DNA from: Arthrobacter pityocampae
GTDB taxonomy: Bacteria; Actinomycetota; Actinomycetes; Actinomycetales; Micrococcaceae
Assembly: GCF_002927275.1 (NCBI RefSeq)
Contig: NZ_PRKW01000004.1
Span: forward strand, 186,001 to 250,000
DNA: 64,000 nucleotides
Direction: 5' to 3'
The notes beneath the pieces are model-generated. The model made no database searches, had not been told where the DNA came from, and was given only the letters and a program-made list of their open reading frames with translations. Positions within the stretch are counted from its first letter, which is position 1. Every line of letters starts with the position of its first letter. A program made the translations under genes and the position numbers. Positions 19,023 to 26,677 of this stretch are shown in pieces.

Positions 19023-21140
19023 CTAGCGGCGCGGTGTGCCCTGCCGCTTCCGGCCGCGCCCGTTGTGGTCCTCGTCGCGGCGGCCCTCGGAGGCCCGATA
19101 GACCTGGACCACCGACGGGCGCGGCAGCGCGGCCTCTCCCCTGCGCGGGGCGCCGCCCAGAGGCACGTAATCGGGGAACAGGGAGGCCTGCTCGGCCCAG
19201 TCGCCGTCCTCCCCCGGGTGCTGTACCGCCACGAAGACGGTGCCGTCCTGGTCGTGGATGATCGGGCCGCACGTCTCGGCGTCCCGCGGAACGGCGAGGA
19301 ACTGCTGCACGCGGCCGCGTTCGGCGCCCTCCAGTCCTACCTTGAACAGGCCGTCCGCGAAGCCCACGGTGCCCGGCTGCCCGTCCGTCGAGATCCACAG
19401 GTTGCCCGCAGAATCGAAGGCGACGTTGTCGGGGCAGGAGATCGGCGAGACCTTGTCCGTGGGGTAGCCGGCGAAGTAGGTGCTGGGGTTGCGGGCGGGA
19501 TCACCACAGACCAGCAGCAGGTTCCACGTGAAGCGGGTACCCGTCGCATTGCCGCCGGCCTCCGTGAGCTCGACGACGTGGCCGTCGCGGTTCTGGGTGC
19601 GCGGGTTGGCCTCGTCCGCGACGGCGCTGCTGCCGACGCCGCGGTTCGTGTTGTTGGTGCACGCCACGTACACCTTGCCGGTCCTCGGGTTCGGTTCGAC
19701 GTCCTCGCACCGGTCCATCTTGGTGGCGCCCATCCTGTCCGCGGCGATCCGGGTGAAGACACACACCTCGGCGGCGGTCATGCCCGCGACCACGGACTTG
19801 TTGTCGACGAGCAGCGGCAGCCACTCGCCCACGCCGTCGAACGCGCCGTCGGTCGGGAGCGTGCCCGTGCCGTCGATCTCGGCGACGGAGTTGCCCTGGA
19901 ACCGCGCCACGTACAGCGAGCCCTCGCTGAGCAGGGTCATGTTCGCCCGGCGCGCCGCAGGACTGCTGCCCGGCTGGACCTTCTTCGTCGACACGAACTT
20001 GTACAGGTAGTCGAAGCGCTCGTCGTCGCCCATGTAGGCCACCACACGGCCGTCCGCGGCGACGGTCACGTTCGCGCCCTCATGCTTGAAGCGTCCCAGC
20101 GCGGAGTGCTTCCGCGGAGTCGACGCGGGGTCGAACGGATCGACCTCCACGATGTACCCGAAGCGGTGCTTCTCGTTCTCGTAGCCGGCGTTGCGGGTGT
20201 CGAAGCGGGGCTCGTCGATCTCCCAGCCGCGCGCCGTCGGCTTGCTGGTGATGCCGTAGCGGCGGTCGCCGTCGCTGGTGCCGGCGGCCACGAAGTAGCC
20301 GTTGAAGTTCTCCTCGCCGGAGAGGATGGTGCCCCACGGGGTGGTGCCGCCGGCGCAGTTGCCGAGCGTGCCGAGGATGCTGCGACCGGCCGGATCGTCC
20401 TTGGTCCTCAGCAGGTCCGACCCGGCGGCGGGGCCGGTCACCTCGTAGGCGGTGGTGGTCAGGTAGCGGCGGTTGAGCGGGGCGCCCTGGACGTAGGACC
20501 ACGGCTTGTTCCGGTTCTTGCGCTCGAGTTCGACCACGGACAACCCATGGGCCGCCTTGCCGATGCCCCGGACCTCCGCCGCGGGCGTCGTCGGGGGCAC
20601 CATGATGTTCTCGTTCGTGTACTCGTGGTTGGCGAACAGGACCGCCCGGCGGCCCTTGCTGCCCTCGATCTCGAGGACGTCGGTGTAGTCGCAGTTGTAG
20701 CCGAACTGCAGCGCCTGCGCGGCGGCGGTCTGCTTGTTCGCGTCGAAGGCCGGCGACGTGCGGAAAATCGGATCGCCCCAGCGGATGACAGGCTTCCAGC
20801 CGTAGCCCTGCGGGACCGTCATGTCGTCGACCAGCGCGTCCACGGGCGCGATGGCGGTGAAGGGCAGGGCGTTGGAACCCTTCCCGCCGGGCGCCGCGAC
20901 GGCGGAACCGGCACCGGTCTGGGAGGCGACGAGGAGCGTCAGGGCTCCCGCCGCCCCGGTGCCGAGTGCGCTGCGGCGGGAGAACTCGCGCGAGGCGATG
21001 TCGCGGAAGTAGCTGTTGGCGGAGGTGTTGCAGACGGCGTCGGCGCAGGCGTTGTCACACTTCAGGGCGCAGGTGACGGCGCTGCGCTTCCCTTTGGTGT
21101 GGCCGAGCATGGGCAGGAGGCGGCGCGCGGTGTCAGTCAT
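19023..21140 (-). CDS. PhoX-family (DUF839) alkaline phosphatase, Tat-exported
   Basis: A 705-residue protein. A long N-terminal region with four cysteines (about 24, 28, 32, 37) leads into a twin-arginine signal at 55-56 (SRRSALGTGAAGALTLL), so it is exported folded via Tat. The body shows PhoX/DUF839 features such as GNCAGGTTPWGTILSGEENF, FKHEGANVTVAADGRVVAYMGDDERFDYLYKF and late RFTWNLLLVCGDP. PhoX enzymes are calcium/iron-dependent phosphomonoesterases for phosphate scavenging. Three contiguous PHO-box repeats upstream (21200-21232) support control by phosphate starvation. Gene symbol is withheld because DUF839 members vary in activity. Confidence 0.9.
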   Translation of the reverse strand: MTDTARRLLPMLGHTKGKRSAVTCALKCDNACADAVCNTSANSYFRDIASREFSRRSALGTGAAGALTLLVASQTGAGSAVAAPGGKGSNALPFTAIAPVDALVDDMTVPQGYGWKPVIRWGDPIFRTSPAFDANKQTAAAQALQFGYNCDYTDVLEIEGSKGRRAVLFANHEYTNENIMVPPTTPAAEVRGIGKAAHGLSVVELERKNRNKPWSYVQGAPLNRRYLTTTAYEVTGPAAGSDLLRTKDDPAGRSILGTLGNCAGGTTPWGTILSGEENFNGYFVAAGTSDGDRRYGITSKPTARGWEIDEPRFDTRNAGYENEKHRFGYIVEVDPFDPASTPRKHSALGRFKHEGANVTVAADGRVVAYMGDDERFDYLYKFVSTKKVQPGSSPAARRANMTLLSEGSLYVARFQGNSVAEIDGTGTLPTDGAFDGVGEWLPLLVDNKSVVAGMTAAEVCVFTRIAADRMGATKMDRCEDVEPNPRTGKVYVACTNNTNRGVGSSAVADEANPRTQNRDGHVVELTEAGGNATGTRFTWNLLLVCGDPARNPSTYFAGYPTDKVSPISCPDNVAFDSAGNLWISTDGQPGTVGFADGLFKVGLEGAERGRVQQFLAVPRDAETCGPIIHDQDGTVFVAVQHPGEDGDWAEQASLFPDYVPLGGAPRRGEAALPRPSVVQVYRASEGRRDEDHNGRGRKRQGTPRR

Positions 21141-21199
21141 GGAATACCTCTCGACAGGGTGAACGGCGTTGCTTCCACCCTGTCGGGGGTTCCTGAACG

Positions 21200-21232
21200 G
21201 GCGCGGTGCACGCCGGTGAACCGTGCGTGAAC
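21200..21232 (-). promoter_or_regulatory. PHO box: three contiguous 11-nt direct repeats before phoX
   Basis: Read on the minus strand the repeats are GTTCACGCACG (21232-21222), GTTCACCGGCG (21221-21211) and TGCACCGCGCC (21210-21200). The first two fit the actinobacterial PhoP direct-repeat unit built on GTTCAC; the third is a weaker copy in register. A further isolated GTTCACCCTGT lies at 21164-21154, close to the start codon. Confidence 0.8.
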
Positions 21233-21248
21233 GGAACCGGAACTCGCG

Positions 21249-22346
21249 TCAGCGCGGCTGCGCCCCGTCGAGCACCCGGTAGCAGCGCGTCAGGCGGTCC
21301 AGCCACCAGCGCCGCCGCTCCTCGCCGGCCATGAGGTGCTCGAGCCGCTCCTCCGCGACCTCGACGTCCCGCACCGGGAGGTACCCGCGCTCGGGGACGA
21401 GGGAGGCGTCGGTGATGTCGCCGGCCATGAGCGAGACGGTGGCGAGGCCGCATGCGTACGGCAGGGCCGGGAGCGCGGCTGCGAGGGCCACCCCGGCACG
21501 GATGCCCACCGAGGTGTCGAGGGCTGAGCTGACGACGGCGGGCAGCCCGGCCCGGTCGATGATCGCCAGTGCCCGCCGGACTCCGCCGAGCGGTGGGGCC
21601 TTGATGACGAGGACGTCGGCGGCGTCCTCGCGGGCCACCCGCAGCGGGTCCTCCTGGCGGCGCACGCTCTCGTCGGCCGCGACGAGGACCGCCTGCCCCC
21701 GGCGGCGGAGCTCCAGCCGGACGGCGCGGAGGCCGGGGATGTCCGCCACGGGCTGCTCCACGTACTGCAGGCCGAAGCCGTGGAGGGCGTCGAGGGCCTC
21801 CAGCGCCTCCTGGACCGTCCAGCCGCCGTTGGCGTCGATCTTGATGCCGGCGTCGGGCAGGACGCGGCGCACCTCGGCGACCCGCTCGACGTCGTCCGCG
21901 AGGGACTGGCCCCGCTCGGCCACCTTCACCTTGACCGCACCCACCTGGCCGAAGCGGGCCAGCACGCCCTCGACGTCGGCCGCCCCGACGGCCGGGACCG
22001 TCGCGTTGACGGGGACCGCGGACCGGACCGGGGCCGGGAAGCCGTGCCAGGCCGCTTCAAGGGCGCCGGCGAGCCACGGCGCGGATTCGGCGTCGTCGTA
22101 CTCCAGGAACGGGCAGAACTCCCCCCAGCCGGCAGGCCCCCGGACCAGCAGGGCCTCGCGGACGAGGACGCCGCGGAACTTCACGCGCATGGGCACGGAG
22201 ACGACCCGCGCCGACGCCACCACCTCCGCCAGGGGCGGCAGGGGAAGGGGGTCCGGCAGGGGAAGGTCCGAGGTGTGCACGCCCTCAGGGTACGGGAGCG
22301 GCACACCGCCGCGGAGGTCAGGGAAAGGCGACGGGACAGGCGCCAT
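21249..22346 (-). CDS. menC: o-Succinylbenzoate synthase
   Basis: About 365 residues, enolase superfamily. The capping domain begins VPMRVKFRGVLVREALLVRGPAGWGEF (shown in part), the catalytic Lys pair is in VKVKVAE, the first metal ligand in IKIDANGGW, then QPVAD-type and VAADESVRR metal segments and the second Lys in LVIKAPPLGG. It dehydrates SHCHC to o-succinylbenzoate for menaquinone. The start is uncertain: ATG at 22346 lacks a good ribosome site and lies 11 bp from the divergent PAP2 start; an in-frame GTG about 66 bp downstream, preceded by GAGG, is a fair alternative. Confidence 0.88.
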   Translation of the reverse strand: MAPVPSPFPDLRGGVPLPYPEGVHTSDLPLPDPLPLPPLAEVVASARVVSVPMRVKFRGVLVREALLVRGPAGWGEFCPFLEYDDAESAPWLAGALEAAWHGFPAPVRSAVPVNATVPAVGAADVEGVLARFGQVGAVKVKVAERGQSLADDVERVAEVRRVLPDAGIKIDANGGWTVQEALEALDALHGFGLQYVEQPVADIPGLRAVRLELRRRGQAVLVAADESVRRQEDPLRVAREDAADVLVIKAPPLGGVRRALAIIDRAGLPAVVSSALDTSVGIRAGVALAAALPALPYACGLATVSLMAGDITDASLVPERGYLPVRDVEVAEERLEHLMAGEERRRWWLDRLTRCYRVLDGAQPR

Positions 22347-22357
22347 CGTGTGGAACG

Positions 22358-23281
22358 ATGGACGGGATGATGTCCCAGCGAATCTCCACCGGATCGGCGC
22401 GGGCAGCACGCTCGCCGCTGTTGTTCGTGCTGGCCGCCGTCTTCTGCGCCTCGGCGCTCGGCTGGACCTACTGGGCCTTCGTCCGGACCACCCGGGGCCA
22501 GTTCGCGGACGAGTCCGCCTGGCGCGAGGCCGACGTCGCAGCACCCGACACGCAGCTCCCGTTCCTGCGGTTCCTCGACACCCTGCCGCTCGTCTCGATC
22601 GTCGTAGCGGCGGCCGCGATCCTGTTCGTGGCCGTGGTACGACGGCGGGTGGCGGCCGCAGTGACCGCCTTCGGCGTCATCCTCGCCGCGAATCTCACCA
22701 CGCAGCTGCTCAAGAACATCGTGTTCGACCGCCCGGACCGGGGCGTGGAGACCCTCGCCTTCAATTCATTACCCTCCGGGCATACGACGCTCGCGGCCTC
22801 GGCGGCGGCTGCCGTCTTCATCATCGCGTCGCCGCGGTGGCGGCCGTTCGCCGCGGCTGCCGGCGGGGCCTACTCGGTCCTGGCGGGGGCGGCCACGTTC
22901 ATCAACCTCTGGCACCGACCGGCGGACGTCGTCGCTGCGCTCCTCGCCGTCGGGACCTGGACGCTCATCGGCGGCCTGATCATCATGCGGACCGGCGACC
23001 ATTGGAACAACTGGCACGGCTACGGCGCGTACTGGGCGTCGTCGCGTGGGTGGTTGGTGGCCTGCTGGGTGCTGGGGCTCGGTGGCCTGGCGCTGTCCAT
23101 GGTGCTCTACCTCGCCGTCCTGGCCATCGGGCCGGCCCCGGAGCCCGGGACCGCGAACGTCCCGCTGTTCTTCTGGTGGGGGCTCACGTGGATCATCGGC
23201 GTCGGGTTCACGCTCGCGGCCGCCGCGGGCTGGCTCTTCTCCGCGCAGGCCCGCGTGTCCGCCGCCCCGCGCACTCCCTAA
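22358..23281 (+). CDS. PAP2-superfamily membrane phosphatase
   Basis: A 307-residue protein with about six membrane helices. The acid-phosphatase motifs are KNIVFDRP (residues ~127-134), SLPSGHTTLAAS and a degenerate third motif LWHRPADVV, where the catalytic His and Asp are kept. PAP2 enzymes act on lipid phosphates or prenyl diphosphates at the outer membrane face. The menaquinone context could suggest a prenyl-phosphate substrate, but that is speculation. Two further ATG codons at 22367 and 22370 are possible starts. Confidence 0.85.
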   Translation: MDGMMSQRISTGSARAARSPLLFVLAAVFCASALGWTYWAFVRTTRGQFADESAWREADVAAPDTQLPFLRFLDTLPLVSIVVAAAAILFVAVVRRRVAAAVTAFGVILAANLTTQLLKNIVFDRPDRGVETLAFNSLPSGHTTLAASAAAAVFIIASPRWRPFAAAAGGAYSVLAGAATFINLWHRPADVVAALLAVGTWTLIGGLIIMRTGDHWNNWHGYGAYWASSRGWLVACWVLGLGGLALSMVLYLAVLAIGPAPEPGTANVPLFFWWGLTWIIGVGFTLAAAAGWLFSAQARVSAAPRTP

Positions 23282-23289
23282 CACCTCCG

Positions 23290-23322
23290 GGGCCGCCGCG
23301 CACGTCGCGTGCAGGGCGGCCG
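23290..23322 (+). terminator. Hairpin after the PAP2 gene
   Basis: GGCCGCC (23291-23297) pairs with GGCGGCC (23315-23321) with GCAC/GTGC pairing inside. It follows the PAP2 stop by about 10 bp and precedes the dehydrogenase gene. No U-tract. Confidence 0.45.
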
Positions 23323-23387
23323 CGCGTCGTTGCCCTGCTGGAGGCGGGGTGCCACGCTGACCGGACCAGCGACGAGGGAGACTATCG

Positions 23388-24536
23388 ATGAAAGCCATGG
23401 TGTATCGCGGCCCCTACAAGATCCGGGTCGAGGAGAAGCCCATGCCGACGATCGAGCACCCCAACGACGCCATCATCCGTGTGACCACGGCCGCGATCTG
23501 CGGTTCCGACCTGCACCTGTACCACGGGCTCATGCCGGACACCCGCGTGGGCACCACGTTCGGGCACGAGTTCATCGGGGTCGTCGAGGAGGTGGGACCC
23601 TCGGTCCGGAACCTGACGCGCGGGGACCGCGTGATGGTGCCCTTCAACGTCTACTGCGGGTCCTGCTACTTCTGCGCCCGCGGCCTGTACTCGAACTGCC
23701 ACAACGTGAACCCGAACGCGACGGCGGTGGGCGGCATCTACGGCTACTCGCACACGTGCGGCGGGTACGACGGCGGTCAGGCCGAATTCGTGCGGGTGCC
23801 CTTCGCCGACGTCGGGCCGACGATCATCCCGGACTGGATGGACAGCGAGGACGCGGTGCTGCTCACCGACGCCCTGGCCACCGGGTACTTCGGGGCCCAG
23901 CTGGGCGACATCGTCGAGGGCGACACCGTGGTGGTCTTCGGCGCCGGCCCGGTGGGGCTGTTCGCGGCGAAGTCGGCGTGGCTGATGGGGGCGGGACGCG
24001 TCATCGTCATCGACCACCTGGAGTACCGCCTGGAGAAAGCGCGGGTCTTCGCCCAGGCCGAGACCTTCAACTTCGCCGAGTACGACGACATCATCGTGGA
24101 GATGAAGAAGACCACCGATCACCTCGGGGCCGACGTCGTCATCGACGCCGTCGGGGCGGAGGCGGACGGCAGCTTCCTCCAGCAGGTGACGGGGACCAAG
24201 TTGAAGCTGCAGGGCGGCTCCCCCGTGGCCCTGAACTGGGCGATCGATTCCGTGCGCAAGGGAGGCACCGTGGCCGTCGTCGGAGCGTACGGGCCGATCT
24301 TCAGCGCCGTGAAGTTCGGGGACGCGCTCAACAAGGGCTTGACGCTGCGTATGAACCAGACGCCGGTAAAACGCCAGTGGCCGCGCCTGTTCGAGCACAT
24401 CCGCAACGGCTACCTCAAACCCAGCGACATCGTCACCCACCGGATCCCGCTCGAGCACATCGCCGAGGGGTACCACCTGTTCTCGTCGAAACTCGACGGG
24501 TGCATCAAGCCGCTCATCATCGCGGACGCCGGCTAG
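23388..24536 (+). CDS. Zinc-dependent alcohol dehydrogenase, formaldehyde-dehydrogenase-like
   Basis: A 382-residue MDR-family enzyme. The catalytic zinc ligands are Cys38 (AAICGSDLHLYHG) and His60/Glu61 (FGHEFIG); the structural zinc loop is CGSCYFCARGLYSNC. The NAD-binding loop is VVFGAGPVGLFA. The pattern ADVVIDAVGAEADG and the length match the glutathione-independent formaldehyde-dehydrogenase-like group, which oxidise small alcohols or aldehydes with NAD. It is followed 9 bp later by a membrane-anchored protein of unknown role, so they form an operon. Confidence 0.85.
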   Translation: MKAMVYRGPYKIRVEEKPMPTIEHPNDAIIRVTTAAICGSDLHLYHGLMPDTRVGTTFGHEFIGVVEEVGPSVRNLTRGDRVMVPFNVYCGSCYFCARGLYSNCHNVNPNATAVGGIYGYSHTCGGYDGGQAEFVRVPFADVGPTIIPDWMDSEDAVLLTDALATGYFGAQLGDIVEGDTVVVFGAGPVGLFAAKSAWLMGAGRVIVIDHLEYRLEKARVFAQAETFNFAEYDDIIVEMKKTTDHLGADVVIDAVGAEADGSFLQQVTGTKLKLQGGSPVALNWAIDSVRKGGTVAVVGAYGPIFSAVKFGDALNKGLTLRMNQTPVKRQWPRLFEHIRNGYLKPSDIVTHRIPLEHIAEGYHLFSSKLDGCIKPLIIADAG

Positions 24537-24545
24537 GAGGCCATC

Positions 24546-25136
24546 ATGACAACCCCCACACCGTCCACGCCCTACGTCGCGAACAAGCCGAAGGACGTCC
24601 CGAGTGCCGAGGCGCTGCGGGCCAGGATCCCGGGCTGGGGTGTGGACCTAGATCCGAAGGACCGCCCTTCCTATCCGCGCGAGGTGTTCGATCCGGCCGG
24701 TACCGGAGCCCACTGGGACTACCCCGAGGAGCAGCCGGGCCGGGAGGGGCGGGAGCGATCGATCGAGCACGGGCAGCTGACGCCGGTCTTCGGGACGAGC
24801 GCGCCGCTGCACGGTGTCTCGGGCAGCATCCGTCGCTACGCCTACCGGTACAGCGAGGGACGGGCGGCCCACTGGCTCCTGCTCCTGGCGGGCGACCGCG
24901 TGGACGCCTGGGGAGCGCACCTGTGGTCGCTCGCGTCGCTGCGCCCCGACAACCCGGTCACGCAGACGGGTGTCCTCTCGGAGGTGCGCCGGCAGGGCAT
25001 CACCTCGCGGTTCGGCAAGAAGCGGGCGGATGTGAACCACCTCTGGCTGGACCCGGTCGTCGTCGCCGGGCCGTGGGTGGCTGCGGCCGCAGGAGCAGTC
25101 GTGGTGGTGCGGGCTGCGGTCCGCAGGGCACGCTGA
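24546..25136 (+). CDS. Unknown protein with C-terminal membrane anchor
   Basis: A 196-residue protein I do not recognise. The N-terminal ~70 residues are Pro/Asp/Glu-rich (WGVDLDPKDRPSYPRE and a YPEEQPGREGRERS segment). The middle has a hydrophobic stretch (HWLLLLAGDRVDAWGAHLWSLA) and the C-terminus a single helix (VVVAGPWVAAAAGAVVVV) followed by Arg residues, typical of a tail anchor. AGGAGG precedes the ATG. The 9-bp spacing makes it a co-transcribed partner of the dehydrogenase, so a role in the same stress or detoxification pathway is possible. Confidence 0.75.
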   Translation: MTTPTPSTPYVANKPKDVPSAEALRARIPGWGVDLDPKDRPSYPREVFDPAGTGAHWDYPEEQPGREGRERSIEHGQLTPVFGTSAPLHGVSGSIRRYAYRYSEGRAAHWLLLLAGDRVDAWGAHLWSLASLRPDNPVTQTGVLSEVRRQGITSRFGKKRADVNHLWLDPVVVAGPWVAAAAGAVVVVRAAVRRAR

Positions 25137-25312
25137 GGCCGGGAGCTCCGCATCGGGCACACTCGCCGGCGTCGAACCCGGAGCGCCCGCACCGTCGACA
25201 CCGTCTTCCTCCCCCTTCAACAGCTCAGCTGTGCGGTCATGACCGGATATGCCCATCGAACGCGGCTGCTCGGTGGGCGGAACGGTCCCGCGCACGACGC
25301 CGGTCCCGCGCC

Positions 25313-26545
25313 TCAGCCCACGGAGTGCGCCGCTTCCGCCGACCCCGGGGTCGCCCGCGGGATCCAGTACCAGAGCACCCCTGCCCCGAGGAAGCCGAGG
25401 ACCGCCGTCGCCCAGATACCGGCCGAGAGGGTCGCGAGCGCGGTCACGAGGGCGAGCAGTCCGGGGCCGGCCATGGTCCCGACGTCCGTGAGCAGGCGCC
25501 AGATGCCGAGGAACTGGGGCCGGCCGGGCGAGGGTGAGAAGTCCGCCCCGAGCGTCATGACGATGCCCGAGCCGATGCCGTTGCCGAATCCGATGAGCAG
25601 GGCGACCAGGAGCAGGCCCGTCGCGTCCCCGGTGAGGGGCAGGAGCGTGAGGGCGACGCCCATGATGAGCATGCACGGGACCGCGATCCAGCGCCGGCCC
25701 CGGACGTCCATGACCTTGCCGGACGGGTAGAAGATCAGCATGTCGATCGCGCCCGACAGACCGTAGATCAGGGCCGTGGCGGAGGCGTCCAGGCCGATGT
25801 TCTCGGCCCACAGGGGTAGGACCGCCTGACGGGTGGCCCGCACCGCCGCGATCAGCAGGACCCCGATCCCGACGGTGAGGAAGATCCGGGCGTGGCTGCG
25901 CACCATCGAACGCACCGTCGGACGGGAAGCGGGCGCGGCCCCCACGAGGGGCCCGGCCGTCAGCGCACCCCGCCCCGGGGCATCGAGTTCGGGAACCCGC
26001 CAGCTCAGGGCCGCCGCGGCGAGGCTCGCCACCCCACCCACCCAGTACGCGCCGTCGAGCCCGACGGCGCTCATGGCGAGGGCGGCCGCGAACGGGCCAG
26101 CGAAGACCCCGATGCGCGTGACGCCCCCGAGCGTGGACAGTGCCCGGGCGCGGAAGTGCGCCGGCACGGCCTCGGTGAGGTAACTCTGGCGTGCGAGCCC
26201 GAAGACGGCACCCGCCATGCCCACCATGAAGACGGCGGCCGCGAAGACGGGCAGGGTCGGCGCCGCGAGCGCGAGGAACATGGCCGCCGCGCACCAGAGC
26301 GCCGCCCCCACCAGCGCCTTCCGTTCGCCGAACCGCGTGGCGATCAGCGTCGCCGGCACGTTCGTGACCAGCGATCCGATGCCCGAGAGCGTGATGACCA
26401 GGGCGGCCGTCGCCACGTCCGCGCCGAGGTCGCGCGCGGTCAGCGCGATGACCGGCAGGATGGCGCCGGTGGCCACCCCGTAGAGCAGCGACGGCCCGTA
26501 GGCTCCCACCGCGATCGCACGGAGATCGAAGGTTTCCTGGGGCAC
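25313..26545 (-). CDS. Major facilitator superfamily transporter
   Basis: A 410-residue protein with about 12 hydrophobic segments. The N-half loop ATRFGERKALVGAALW corresponds to the MFS A-motif between helices 2 and 3, and GKVMDVRGRRW is its repeat in the C-half, which places it in the drug:H+ antiporter-like MFS. The substrate is unknown. No regulator gene is adjacent; it is divergent from the HNH gene (132 bp) and convergent with the unknown anchored protein across a 176-bp gap in which I see nothing specific. Confidence 0.85.
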   Translation of the reverse strand: MPQETFDLRAIAVGAYGPSLLYGVATGAILPVIALTARDLGADVATAALVITLSGIGSLVTNVPATLIATRFGERKALVGAALWCAAAMFLALAAPTLPVFAAAVFMVGMAGAVFGLARQSYLTEAVPAHFRARALSTLGGVTRIGVFAGPFAAALAMSAVGLDGAYWVGGVASLAAAALSWRVPELDAPGRGALTAGPLVGAAPASRPTVRSMVRSHARIFLTVGIGVLLIAAVRATRQAVLPLWAENIGLDASATALIYGLSGAIDMLIFYPSGKVMDVRGRRWIAVPCMLIMGVALTLLPLTGDATGLLLVALLIGFGNGIGSGIVMTLGADFSPSPGRPQFLGIWRLLTDVGTMAGPGLLALVTALATLSAGIWATAVLGFLGAGVLWYWIPRATPGSAEAAHSVG

Positions 26546-26651
26546 CCGTCCAGCCTAGTCCGCAGGGTGCCCGCCCGTCGGTTCAAGCCGGATCGTCTGA
26601 AAAATACGTCCCCACTACCCCTCCACAACGGCACCCCTGCCTCGATTAATA

Positions 26652-26663
26652 GAACACGTGTTC
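26652..26663. promoter_or_regulatory. LexA (SOS) box upstream of the HNH gene
   Basis: GAACACGTGTTC at 26652-26663 is a perfect palindrome of the form GAAC-N4-GTTC. With flanks it reads AGAACACGTGTTCGA, close to the actinobacterial LexA consensus TCGAAC-N4-GTTCGA. It sits just upstream of a -10-like TATTAT (26666-26671) that places the transcript start at or next to the ATG at 26678. Confidence 0.8.
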
Positions 26664-26665
26664 GA

Positions 26666-26671
26666 TATTAT
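26666..26671 (+). promoter_or_regulatory. -10 element of a probable leaderless promoter
   Basis: TATTAT lies 6 bp before the ATG at 26678, so transcription would begin at the start codon. No ribosome binding site is present upstream, which agrees with leaderless translation. The -35 region is poor. The LexA palindrome directly precedes it and would block polymerase. Confidence 0.6.
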
Positions 26672-26677
26672 CGTGTC

